Assembly (NCBI GenBank): GCA_963969495.1
Contig: OZ018323.1
Coordinates: 72,450,920-72,514,919, forward strand
Reading direction: 5' to 3'
Source: Ceratothoa steindachneri
Taxonomy: Eukaryota; Arthropoda; Malacostraca; Isopoda; Cymothoidae
DNA: 64,000 bases
This document shows, in pieces, positions 13,051-26,900 of this stretch. The stretch's first letter is position 1; the number at the start of each line of letters is the position of its first letter. A program made the translations under genes and the position numbers. The notes beneath the pieces were generated by a model. It was not told where the DNA came from. It saw nothing but the letters and a program-made list of their open reading frames with translations, and searched no databases.

Positions 13051-15909
13051 ACCTCATACAATGCTAAAGGTAGTACCTGCTTTATTTTAATTTCTTCACA
13101 ACATACAGATGCAAAGTTATAGTTGCACAGATTATGTTAATGTTGTTTTTTTCTTTTTTTCAAAAATATAGTGTTCCATCTATTTCATTTTTATCATATA
13201 AGAACTCTTTTACACTTTTATCCCGCTGACACGGCAAGTTGTTGGACAAGAAAATAGGCTCTGGTAAACGCAATGTTTGGAAAGAGGAGATTACATGTTC
13301 CTGAAGAGAATTACTCTCTACTCTAGCGTGTACTTTGCTGCGTAAACGAACTATTGATGTGTTTTATTTGCTGATAACGTGAAATAATTGTTAGGCTAAA
13401 TTATTCAGTATACAATTTAGTTCGCGATAACATTACAAGAGAAAGTTGAAATTAAAAATAAAGCTCTTTACATTAAGCTGCTGCTTGTTAGAATAGATGC
13501 CGAATCTTAAACGAATAATTAATATTTGAAAGAAAGGAGGCAAATTTTATTACCGAAACTTTTTATTATCTCTTAACCTGAGTTTATGAAATAAAAAATA
13601 CAGATATTGGTTCGCTCACTTGTCCATCATTATATTAAATTCTACATTGTATGAAATCTTTCTAAATAGCAAGATAAAGTTCAAAAATAAAAACATCAAC
13701 TATTTGCCCTGCTCTTAGCTCCTCCTTCTAAGGGTTTTAATAAAATTCTTATTTGCTACACTCATTTTTAAAAGCTTATATGAAAGAGATATGAAAGAAC
13801 AGTTTTATATTATCAAAATGCATCAAAAATTATAGAAAAAATAAATATAAAATTCGATTCACAATAAAAGGGATTTTACAACTGTTAAATATTATAAAAT
13901 ACTAGGAACTTATATATTAAAATGTATGTCGTCCTATTTCCCTTCTATTAATTAGTAGGTTCTCGAGATTGTTGTATTTATAACATAAACGTTATTTAAG
14001 ATGCCAATGATTTTCCGTGAGAACATTTGTTTTTAATAGGAGATACTCGTAAGTGGTTTTATCATTAAATACGCACGCATATCTCAAATTATAATAATTC
14101 AAATCACTTTTGGAAGTCATTTCTGGTTAATGTAAACGCCTTGCAGGCCTATTATTTATACTACTTATTAATAAATTTAGCATTCGGTTGCATTTTGAGT
14201 GGCAGAGTGCCTTGGAATACCCAATAACATGGCAGCTAACGGAATATTAAAGGAATGTGTGTTCTCAAGCGCATTTCAATAATTTATAAACATAGTGAGA
14301 AAAAGAAATAGTGTTGTCTTCAAAGGTTGATTAAATTTTTAAAGCCAGAAAATGCAAAGATATCTTACAGTATTCCACGAAGAGGCTCATATTCATTAGA
14401 TTTCACACCATCTGAGTAAGAAAAATCAAAACTCAATGCTGCCATCAGAGTTAAAACGTTTTGGGTGCGAAATCAACTAATGTTCAAAAGATTACCGAAC
14501 AAACTCCCTTTTCTCATTCTATAACGATTTTGAGAGTTTATTATAATTTACCTACTACAGAAAAGTACTGACGCGATACAACTTTTCAATTAAACTTTTA
14601 ACAAGAACATTCAAAGGATGTTTTACGATAAAACATAAATGGATTTCCTATTGACGGACAATCTTTCAATTTTATTCACGTTTTGTCTGTGCGAAACAAA
14701 GCAAGCTTTTTCCAACTATATTTTGCTGCCCAAATATATCCACATATGTCATGAGTCTGAGAACGAGTATAATAAATTATACATACCATCTCTATTTCCT
14801 ATCCATTATAAGAAAAATTGCTTTCGTAACACTTTATTTTTTTATTTTTTCCAGAATTACACCTAATCAATGTTAATCCTCTTGTAAAAAAATTAACAAA
14901 AAAAAAATATAGATATAAAAAGATCCAGAAAATTCCCGCAGTAAAATTATGAATCTTATGTAGATATTCCACATCACTAATGCATGGTTATATGATGTGA
15001 TCTATGAAATCAAAGAATAAGGATTATAGACCAAATGTTTGGGTTGACTGACCTAAGTTAATGAGCCAGTAACAACGCCAGAAGTGTTGACCAGTATACA
15101 CAATCATAGCATGGTAGTAGTATCCTCAGCCTTATTCTTTCGAAAAATATCATTTTCCCCAGCTTCACTATTTCTTTGACATCTTGGTTTCCGAGTCTTT
15201 CTGTCAGGGAGGGAGATGTTTTTTATAAACGATGAAATTACCTTTCGTTATTTTACCCTGAATAGAAAATTGCAAAGGAAACGTTTATTCAAATTTGTTT
15301 TATTAACTTTTATACACAGGCCTTGCAGCGAATATGACATGTTCTTTTATTCTGGCTAATCTTTGATAATATTGGCCTATTTTCTAAGATTTAAGAAAAA
15401 ATGTTTGCTAATATTATTCTGTCTCTCAACTTAGAATTAGTAGTCCGAATATTAAGGCGTGTATCTGGATGACAATAACTTAATTTTTATCTAAAGAAAA
15501 TTTGCCCCGAAACCCTTTGGGCAAAATTCAATAGATGCGTTAATTAAAATATAATTTTTACTTAGAAAAAAATTTATAATTAAAATGGGGGAAACCTCTG
15601 TTTTAAAGCGTGGTACAGATCTGTTTAACATAATATAAGAATGCCATCCCAGGTGGAATGCTGTAAATAGGAAAAAAAAATTGAATAAATTTCTATACCT
15701 ACAAAGAATTTGATAAACTGCCCCCAAAAAATAAAGAGAATAAAATTATTGTTTAAAAATATTTAAAAGCCTTATATCAACAATTATATCCCATAAATCT
15801 AATTCTATAAAAGTATTTACAGATTTATCATAATATAATATTTATATTATTTGAAATTTCATAAGTTTAAAGTTTCATGTATTCAATTCCTCCTTTTACT
15901 TCTCTGTAG
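13051..15909. other. AT-rich sequence before the first recognised Sidestep exon
   Basis: The exon with the first half of Ig1 (B-strand Cys and C-strand Trp) should precede 15910, but no candidate was recognised here. Probably intron. No repeats of note. Confidence 0.35.
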
Positions 15910-16082
15910 TTATGACAATCGCCCGTTCGCCTTGCAAAAAGGAATCCACCGCCACGTCTTACAAAGCACTTCCTTGGATGGTCGTGTCACTTTTGAGTCG
16001 GATCCAGTGCCAGCTCTGCACATCAAGCCAGTGAGGAAGAAAGACGAGTCCAACTACACTTGTCGAGTCGATTTTAGGATTG
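15910..16082 (+). CDS. Sidestep exon: second half of Ig1 (V-set)
   Basis: Acceptor AG at 15908-15909, donor GT at 16083-16084 (GGTAATT context). The first base completes a codon (incoming phase 2) and the last base starts one (outgoing phase 1). The peptide contains GRVTFESDP, then KKDESNYTCRVDFRI. This is the D-x-x-x-Y-x-C motif of a V-set F strand followed by the CRVDFR signature of Sidestep proteins. The B-strand Cys partner must lie in an upstream exon, which I did not find between 1 and 15900. Confidence 0.88.
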
Positions 16083-19000
16083 GTAATTATCAAATATGTC
16101 TTTTTGGTCGAGAAATGTCTAAATTCACCATATATCAAAAAGAGAATTTATGATTTTAATTTTCTATTATTTAATCTTAATATATTGTTTCATTTGCATT
16201 CTATCTTAGAATTTGTATTTTATTTTTGTTTTATTCGCTTACATGTCTACATTTGACTGAATATTTTCCGTTCTTCAAATGGACATTGATGTGATAACAA
16301 GTGGAAAGCCAACAATTGACTATGAGAGATCAATGTTACTATTACAAACTGTCCAGGAAAAGATATAAAATGAAGATCTTTTACCAATTCTCTATCTACA
16401 ATTACAACAACAAAGTAATTCCTAAGCAGTGAAAGTTGCGCAATTTTCTTTTAGGTTATCTGATTTGAGGCACTTTCTACCGAAGAATTTCAATCGTTAT
16501 GATCAAGATGCTCTTTTTTAGAGAATTTTTCCCTTAAATGGGAGTGATCTTACGTAAAATATTGGATTTTTTAGGCCTTCGCTTATTGATGATGTCAGAT
16601 TTAGGAGAATTTCACTTTTCTCGTACCTGTATTAAATTTAAACAATGTACCTTCTTTTGACTGACTATTCTAAGTATATCTTTACAATATAACAACTAAA
16701 TTACTTATAATGGCACATACATTGTTAATTCTCCACAGTGCATAAGGTATAACATTTAGTATGCGTTAATATAAAAGAATAAATAAAGCATATTAACTGT
16801 ATTTCTCCTTAAAATAAACAAATTGCCTACGGTCATTGGTTAGTATTTTCAATAAAGAATATAGTTTTGATTCCAAAAAATTAGCATAAAAGAATATTGT
16901 ACGTAATTCCAATTTTTCTTAAAAGAAATACCGGAATAGTAATTTTTCTGAAAGTTGTAGTATTGGATTCCTTGCCAGGGCATTTGTATGTGAACAGAGT
17001 CCTCAATTCCGAATATTTTTAATCGAACCTCATTCAAGACGTAACATACGAGTATCCTGGGTGAAAAAAATGAAGTCGAACATGAAGGATTCCAAAGACA
17101 TACAGTGTTTTTAAGGTAAATCGATATAAATTCAACAATGTACCTTCTTTTGACCGACTATTCTAAGTATATCTTTACAATATAACAACTAAATTACTTA
17201 TAATGGCACATACATTGTTAATTCTCCACAGTGCATAAGGTATAACATTTAGTATGCGTTAATATAAAAGAATAAATAAAGCATATTAACTGTATTTCTC
17301 CTTAAAATAAACAAATTGCCTACGGTCATTGGTTAGTATTTTCAATAAAGAATATAGTTTTGATTCCAAAAAATTAGCATAAAAGAATATTGTACGTAAT
17401 TCCAATTTTTCTTAAAAGAAATACCGGAATAGTAATTTTTCTGAAAGTTGTAGTATTGGATTCCTTGCCAGGGCATTTGTATGTGAACAGAGTCCTCAAT
17501 TCCGAATATTTTTAATCGAACCTCATTCAAGACGTAACATACGAGTATCCTGGGTGAAAAAAATGAAGTCGAACATGAAGGATTCCAAAGACATACAGTG
17601 TTTTTAAGGTAAATCGATATAAATTCAACAAAGGAAAAGAACTTACGTTTTGTTGCAAACGAAGCAATATATTCTCATGAGAATTTACACACAAATAAAA
17701 CGATATATATATATATATATATATGCGAAATCATTCGACATGGCCACCATCTACCCTCACGACTTACTCCAAGCTGGAGCTGAACTGGTCGCATGCCTTG
17801 GTTAGGGAGTCCTTGTCAATAGATGATATTTTACCTACAATGGCGGCCCTCAGAGATACTAAAATGTTATGAGGAGTCTTGTTGACCTCCTTGTCAAAAA
17901 CGGCCCATACGAAATAATTTAGAAATTTTAAGTAGGTGAAGTATATGGGACTACAAGTCTGAAAAGTGATGGTGAGGGACGTTGTTGAACATCCAAGCCT
18001 GCATTTTTTGCCTGATGTGAAGCAATAGAAACATGCTCGTAAAGGTTTTTCGCGACTAGTTGGTCAATTCAAGGCTAGACTCAACTCTCCAGTACCCCAA
18101 TGGAACCGGATAAATATAAATTTAAACCATGTAAAAGAAGTGAGGAAGCATAACAAGTCCTTCGCTGTTAGACACACCCAAATTCATATAAGTAGAGGGA
18201 TATTTGTTTTAAATGATCCTAGGCACTTTTAATCGGTCTCCGCAAGGCCAGCATTCTGCCGTTTCACTTTCCTATCCTGCATGAAATCTATATCGTCAAA
18301 GACAAAACAAAGAAGGTTGATAGGGGGTTATTATAGCTTTGCTCTACGCTATCATTAGTAGTCTGCGTGATAAACTGGCTCCTATTTAGCACTTGCAATG
18401 TGTATCCTAGATTCTGGGTTACTGCTCTATGGACGGTTGTCATGCTCACACCTATCCTTATACCATTTTCTCACATGGATTGACCCAGATTCACGGAGAT
18501 CTGCCTGAAACTGGCCACGAATTTCTTGTCTACAGTTGTAGAAGAGCAACGTTTGTGATACTCGTTCGCCGATAACACCTTCCTTATTCTCAGCCATGTC
18601 ATATTTCCGTTTCACCTGGTAAAGGAGGTTTTTAGTATAGTTTACGTCAAAATTACATTCTCCTTCACGCTTATACCGGCGAAGATGGTCGTGAGTATGG
18701 CGTACAGTTTTTCGATTTTAATTATCATTTTCAGAAGAAAGCTCTTATGCTGTTAATTGAATACAAGCTAAACTCTTACTGAGAGTGAGCAATGCCAAGT
18801 AACCTTCATTGGTGCAGTCATTAGACATTATGCACACTTTCAACTTTATATCGATTTACTTGAAAGGCTTGTTTAGATTATCTTTTGGTCACACAACTAC
18901 AAGTAATATTTCATGAGCCTCATTAAACACCTGTTCCTATTTGTGTTTTGTTTAAAAAATAAATCTTATCAATTATAATAGCCTTATTTGTTATATATGA

Positions 19001-19216
19001 AATAACTAAAATTCACAAATAAACATAGAGCGTTTAGTGATAATCGTAACCAAATCTTGAAGTATCAAGCACAAAAATTTTACAAAATATCACGAATAAC
19101 AAAAATTATTAATGGGCTTCAGAGGCTCTTGCAGCATGGTCAATCATAAGAAATCTAAGGCAATTGCAGCAGCCTGTCGAGGAAGAGGCCGAGTGGTGGT
19201 TAGGCTTTCCCCGACT

Positions 19217-19299
<83 letters not shown>

Positions 19300-20899
19300 T
19301 ATTATGCCGAATGCGGAGGAGTCGTCGTTCTACTCCTTATACTTCGTTCGGCCCGTGCCCTGAATGGGTTTATTGACTCAAAGTGCTTAGAGGTTGGCTA
19401 CAGAGGGATTGGAATGAACTTTGCCAGCAAGCGAACTAAAGGAACTAAGATAAACAACAATATGAAAACAAAGTTTAATGAACACTAAACAAGAAAATAT
19501 ATATAAATATATACAAATAATGTGGTTTGACAGATGAATCAATAAGCGAATCTCAGATATCTCACTTGGCTTGTAAATAACTATTCACTATGTAAATCCC
19601 TGTGCACTTGTAATGTTGGTGAGCTTTCCAGGGAAGTGGGGGAATGTGAAAGGGAAGGGTTACCTTGGAACCTGATGTTCAGGTGGCGCAGGTGAGATAA
19701 GGGATGGATACGATTAGGTAGGTTCTCCAGGGAACGACCTGATCCCACAATTTTGTCACGATTCTGCTGGAAGAAGGCGGTGCTGCGAGCTTCTTCTTAA
19801 AGAGTGTCCTACGCTCGTGAACTCTGGGAAATCTTGGGTGCTTCTGTAAGGAGGGGGACGAAGTGACCTATCGACGGGTAGGGTGATGGAGAAAAGTGAG
19901 ATGTAGCTTTCTCGTTAAGGGAACCAGAGTGAGGCAGTTTGTAGCTTCAGCTCTGAAAACGTGGAGTACGAGCCTGGGTCCGCACTGAGTTGCAGACCAG
20001 AGGGGTAAGGAGCCTCCCTAATGGGGCCGATCTCCTCTCTAAAGACTTTGTGCTTGGACGATTTACCACTACACCGAGATAGATGGCAATTCCTGCCCTG
20101 CCAGACGCTGTGAAATCTCTACTACCGAGAGTTAAAAGAATTCATGTTTTATACTCAAAACTCGGGAGAGGTTTACATGGCTCCGGAAGTCCACTTGATA
20201 TCAAGCGCTCTTCTTCGGTGAGAAAGGCTTGATTATCTCCCCCATTTCGTCCTTTGCTCACTTCCGAGAACCACCGGAAGCCAAGATGGGCTCCCATCTA
20301 TCGATAACCTGTCGAGAAAGGAACTCGGTGTTTAGCTAAAATGGTCGGCGGGTTCTTCCGGCGGGAGACCATCAGATATCTGGGCGGAAGGGGAAGGTTT
20401 AATAACCGGTCCGCTCGTAAGGGAGGTGGGGAAATGTGGGTTCCTTATGCTATTCTTCTACACCTCCAATTTAAAATCCTGAATTAGTTCCTGTACATTT
20501 TATTTGAATTACAGCACATGATAGTTTTTCTTTTAAATACCCTTCAAACGAAACGGCAGAAGTTAGGTTGATTACTACATGAAATATGAAACAACGGATG
20601 CGACTCGAACACAAATTACTTTTCAAATTGATGGTTTCTGTTCTCCTTCAATTTAATATGCTGAGTATAATATTTCTGAATTATTCGAGCAAATATAGAA
20701 AACTTGAAATGTATTAAATTACCATGAATATATATTTACAATAGTGGTTAGGTCATAATTTGGCGCAGATCTGAATGATAATAATAATAATAATATAAGA
20801 ATAAGAATAAGAATAAGAATAAGAATAAGATGAAGAGAAGAATAAGAAAGAGAATAAGAATAATAATAATAATAATAATAAGAATAATTATAATACTAC

Positions 20900-20962
<63 letters not shown>

Positions 20963-23900
20963 GAATAAGAATAAGATATAAAATTTATAACAAGTATATA
21001 AAATTAAATTTAAGGGAAATTATTTTTTGATCAATTATGGGAACGAAAATTGTTAATCTACAGTAAATATGAATCGTACCTGATCGTTGCTTTCTTGCCA
21101 GTGAATATCATTCTGATCTTTATGCGAACTTCATTATCTGGTGAGATAGCAGTTTTCAAATAATGAATATTCATCTTCGGGCGGAATTGTATTCTTTTAG
21201 GGACGAAATTATGCCGGACGTTTGTTAAACTCAAATTGGTGTAATAATTTATATGACACCACTCTTTATTGAATAATGAGAAGTAAATTAATAATAAAGA
21301 TAAATATTAACTTTTTAATTTATTTTTGGTATTGGATTTCTCTCAAAACTTTGTAGAAGGAACATTTTTCTTCATCATTTAATTCACTCCTCATCCTATC
21401 TTTTCTTTCTAGACGGAATTAATAGATGTGTCTGCTGGTAAAATTCAGCTTTATTGGCTATAAGCGAGAGTCGGGAAAAGAAACTTATTCTATAATGAAT
21501 ATCAATGCACAGACAATAATCATAACTCGATCAAAGAGTAGTTTACTGAAACAATTAGCTCTGAATCTATAAAAAATCATTGATTTTATTAAGTCAATTA
21601 CACTGGTCTGCGTCAAAAATGTACCTTAGGTTTTCTATAGTGTTTCCTAATAAAATTGACCTCCTAAATCCGAATCTGTCATCCGTTTTTCTCTATCACC
21701 TCTAGTTTTGGCGATACAGGGGGTGATAATAATTTTATAGTTTATACATCTCCTATATTACATCAAATTTCCATAGTTTTTGCACTGCTCTATTCGCAGT
21801 AACTTTTTGTACATTTTAAGTAATTATGCAAATAGGTTTATATTTTGCAGGTTAAAAATTGCTTAGCATTATAATAATAAGAATAATAAAAATAGTGGAT
21901 GAGTTAAAAATGAACAGAAAATGTAAGAATAGCTCCGACAGATTTTGCTATGTTTGCGGCAAAGTGACTTTTCCCGAGCAGCAAAGTACAACCCCTCCTG
22001 TAATTAAATCTTTGTATCATGCATATTTTGGAGTAAGGCTAAGCGATCAAAATATAAGTTTGGCACCACATATCTGCTGCAAGGGATGCTACATAATTTT
22101 AAGACGCTGGAGTCAGAGCGAACAGAAGACCCTCTCTTTTGGTGTTCCCATGGTGTGGAGAGATGGCAAGGAACACGCTACCGACTGCAATTTTTGCATG
22201 AAAAACCTTAAAGGTGAGCATTGTATCAAGTATTTAAGCTTTTTGTATTATACTGGCTCCAAAGAATGTCATTATTATGCAAAGACTTAGCATAAAATTA
22301 AAAACTAACATAGTTCACTTCAGCATGAACATATCTTTTACTAAACATTTATGTACTATCTGCAACTCCAAATCAATTCCTTTATGTAATATGCAATTAT
22401 ATTTTCCACAGGTATAAATAAGAAGAATAAACATAGTGTGGCATATCCGGATGTTCCTTCTGCCATCAAACCCCTGCCCCATGGCCCAGGAGTTCCTATA
22501 CCTTCTCCCCCTGAACATATAGAGGTACATAAAGAGATTAATATGGAAGTTGACCAAGATTATGACACATCTGAGTCTTATCAGGTTTCCACACATGATA
22601 TGGTCGCAAGACCATTCACTCAAGTTCAGTTAAATGACCTGACCAAGGATCTGGGGGTTTCAAAGGTGAATACACAACTTCTTGGCTCTCGCCTTCGTGG
22701 AAATAATCTTCTCGCTTTAGAAACAACATTTAGGGGGGTACAGAAATAGAGAACAAGAGTTTCGAAGCTATTTTTTAAAGCATTCTTCCAGCTCTTTAGT
22801 ATACTGCGCCAATATTAAAGGACTTGTTGAGGCCCTTGGAATTCCCTACAACCCATTAGAATGGAGACTGTTCATAGATTCCTCCAGTAGAAGTTTAAAA
22901 GCTGTGTTACTGAATATTGGTAACAAGATAGCTTCCGTTCCTATAGGATATTCAATCCAACTTACTGAAAGTTATGCAATAAATTACTCTAGCTATAAGT
23001 GGAGGATATTTGGTGACTTAAAGGTAAGATCATTTTAAACTTGGCATTTCTAAGCTTTTTGATATTGACATTTCATTTTAATTGTTAATACTTGTATACA
23101 CCTTTTGGTTAACTTACATTTTACAAGAATGCAAATCTGGAAATCATGAGTCATTTTTGAGTTATATTTTTTGTTGAAATGTGTCCCTATAGGTTAATGC
23201 ATCCTATTTGGTTAGGGGGGAACTTATCCTAATTGAGAAGGTATACAACACAACTCAATAAACTCAAAATAAGATGTACATATATCCAATTAGTTTCAAT
23301 ACGATAATTTAATGCATCGGCATACAGGATTTTTTAGTACATATTCATATTCTTATTGTTTTAGGAAATATTACTTTGAATTTGTTTTTAGAAATATTAC
23401 ACTAAATATACATACCGTGCTAAATTTTTTCAGGTAGTGTCTCTTACGCTTGGGACGCAAACAAACTACACGAAGCATCCCTGTTTCCTATGTTTATGGG
23501 ACAGTCGTGCAGATAGTATGCACTATGAGAAGAAGGTTTGGCCTCCACGAGAAGCATTTAGAATTGGATCAAACAATGTGATAGCTCAATCTTTAGTGCC
23601 TCCTTAAAAAAATACTCCTCCCTCCACTGCATATAAAGCTTAGCATAATAAAAAATTATGTCAAAACCCTTAATAAAGTAGGCCAAGCTTTTAAATTTCT
23701 TCTTCAAAAATTTCCACAAATCAGGGACGCTAAGCTCCATGGGAGAATTTTTGATGGACTTTAAATCAGGAACTTGATCAGCAATTTGATGCATCAATGA
23801 AGGACATAGAAAAAGATGCCTGGAAAGCTTTTAAAGCTCTAATTAACAATTTTCTAGGCAATATAAGAAGCCTAGAAGAATATGTTGCCCTGGTCAATCA

Positions 23901-26900
23901 GCTCTTAACAAATCTCAAACATTTGGGAGCTCAAATGTCTATAAAGATATGTACACTTTTTACAGTCCCATCTGGATTATTTTCCCGACAACTGTGGGGA
24001 TTACAGTAAAGAACAGGGGCAAAGATTTCACCAGGACATAAAAACAATGGAATCCAGGTACCAGTGTAAATGGAACGGAAACATGCTTGCTGACTACTGT
24101 TGGTGTTTGAAGCGTAATGCACCAGATGATAGGCACAAACGAAAATCGTCAAGGGCGTCTGTTCTTCGAAATTATAATTATTTTCTTATTATGTTGCATT
24201 CTTTTATTTTTTGTTTATTAAAAGAATTATAGTTTACATACGTGTATTCCTGTTTATATGATATAACAGTAATAATAAATTATTAGATAGAGAAAGTTTT
24301 TTTGAAAAAAAAATTCAGAAAAAATGAGGTAATCTCAATGAAAATGGTGTATGCTGTACTGAGAAAATCTGACCTGATTGAACAAATATACATTCATTTT
24401 TGAGCTTAGGAGGTTGGATTCATTAAGAAACCACAAAGAAATCCTGGGGAACATAAAAAAAATTTCAAACGCAGGCCTGTGTTATTGGGGGTCCAGTTCA
24501 TTTTATTAAATTTAGTGACACATTTGCTACAGCTTTATTATGTTTATGCGAGGTGGTAAAATAAGGCAAAATAAACATAACTCTAATGACTTTATCACAA
24601 TTTAACTCAGGAAAAACTTTCAAATTGTTCAAATTCTGTTGATATCAAAATTAAGTCTTTTCCCGAAGAAAATACATAATAATGTCTCAGATTGGCAATT
24701 GAGAGACATTAAACATTAGATGAAAAATCCTCTGAGATTTGTCGCCTCGCTATTATAATTAAGGTTTCTTCGAAGCTTGATCTTCCGACGAATTTTTTTT
24801 CTCTAAGTTAAAATAAATACTTGGTTCTCAATTAAGTATAAGGATATTTATCCTTTAGAATTGATTATTTAAATAAGAATATTCCTTTGACATAAACGAT
24901 AACTTGAAAGCGGATGTTTTCAACGAGAAAGAAATAAATGACTTGTTACATATAATAAAATATGGAGCCCAACTAAACTTTAACATTAAGATGATCTTCA
25001 AAATATTAGATTGGTTTTGTAACCAGATGAATAAAGCCAATATATATAAGCTTTGGGATCATAACTTGCATCAATCCTTAAATGCAAAGAGAGTCTGTTC
25101 ACTCAGATGAGAAACTTTGAAAAAAAGGAAAATAATAATAAACATAACGGATGCAGAAAAGAAAGTAAAAAAGTTGAGAGTGAAAAGAAAATAGTTAAAA
25201 CATTATCTACTCTAAACTTTTGAACCAGAAGTGAGGAATTAAAGCTCTCGTTCCTAATTTGCATAAAATAAAATTCTAAACGGCAACTAGACACGGTTAT
25301 TGCTAATTGGCCTGATAACGGAAATCTTTCATCACTACATTATCGCGAACAAATCGAAGTGCGTTAACATTGGCAGTGTTTTCAAGCATTATAGGTTTGA
25401 TGCTCTATACCACTTGTTTGTAAGGAGTTGGGTAATAGTGGCATGCAAAGTGCGATGAATTAAAAATCATAAAATTAGATATCGCCTATATATTTTTCAG
25501 TAAATACACTAGTATAGTGTAAAGTGTTATGACTAAGTGTTCATACAAAATATTATATGGTGTCGGAACTATCAGGGTAATTTTCTTTGAACGGTTAACA
25601 ATAAGAAATATTTATCGAATATTAACAAGATTACCAAGTAATTTACCGATATTTTTGAAAAACGGGTTTAAGCGTCTATCAATGAAGGAAAAGCTAGGTT
25701 ATGGCCGACTTACTAGTGCTGCTCAAAAACTTTGTTCGCTTTAAGTAAATATAATAATAAGTTGGAGACGCATTTTGATGCTAATTATTTCTCACTAGAG
25801 ACTTAACAATTAAACTGGGATCAGAAGAAGGGGAAATACAGCCTATGGCAGCTGCCACGAGGCCAGAATCAGGACTCAGTCAGGTATAAACCAATCTCTG
25901 TTGTTGCTTAAATTTGACTTAATTAGAAACATGTCTTTATGTTCAGTTAGTCTTTAGTCAACCTTAATCATAACTTTAGGAAAAATTTCAGTATCACCCC
26001 ACCCACCCATACACATAAATCAGTTTTAGCACCTTGAAAGAAGAAGGCTTCTACACGAGTCTAACGAAGGACGAAAGGAGAGAGACTATTAATTAGGTGT
26101 CCAATAAAGTCTTTTTTAACAATATAGATATATACAGAGTGTTTAATATAATAAATATAACACAGGGAAATAATTTTCATCACATTTTCTGGATTCTTAG
26201 ATTTATCTGCCAATTTTAATTCGTTTTTTCATGCTGATTTCAAAAACTGCCCTCCGGACGGACAGATAGGGTGCTTGTAGAAAGCAAATATTTCACACTA
26301 CATAGTAGATAAGTGTTTTTGTGCAAAATATTGATATTATTGTTTATTTTTTAGTGCGTTAATGAACTAGATACCTTCTGCTACATATGTGTCTGTTACA
26401 TGCTAGTTCGTCAAAGGTGCAATATATCAAACTTTGTGATCCACACTTACGAGTATAAGGCATATTTTGATGTTTCTCTTGCCGATCAAGATAAGAAGTG
26501 GGCCAAACATGCTGTTTGCCATAGTTGTGTGGAACATCTTCGTGAGTGAACGAAAGTAAAGAGAAATGGTCTTCCTTTTGGAATCCCAATGGTGTGTCTA
26601 GAGCTAAAGGATCATGTATCTGACTGTTATTTCTCTCTGGTGAAGACTAAAGAAATTGGCAAGAAAAATCAACACAAGATCGACTACTTTCTCATTGGAC
26701 AGCAGAAGAGATATATAAAGTTTCCATGCTATATCTGTATAAAGGACAGTCAAGCCGGTGACAAACACTAGTGTTCAAAAGATTGGCCAGTTCGGAAAAC
26801 TTTGGAAGCAGGAATGCTAATCATTGTTAATGAGCCAATCGTAAGTCAAGAGAAGATCGTTTTCCTTCCACTTCATCTCAAACTGGAGTTGATGAAGCAG

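Noticed and set aside
20830..21030. Ile-rich open frame
   Set aside because: Direct translation of the (AAT)n microsatellite.
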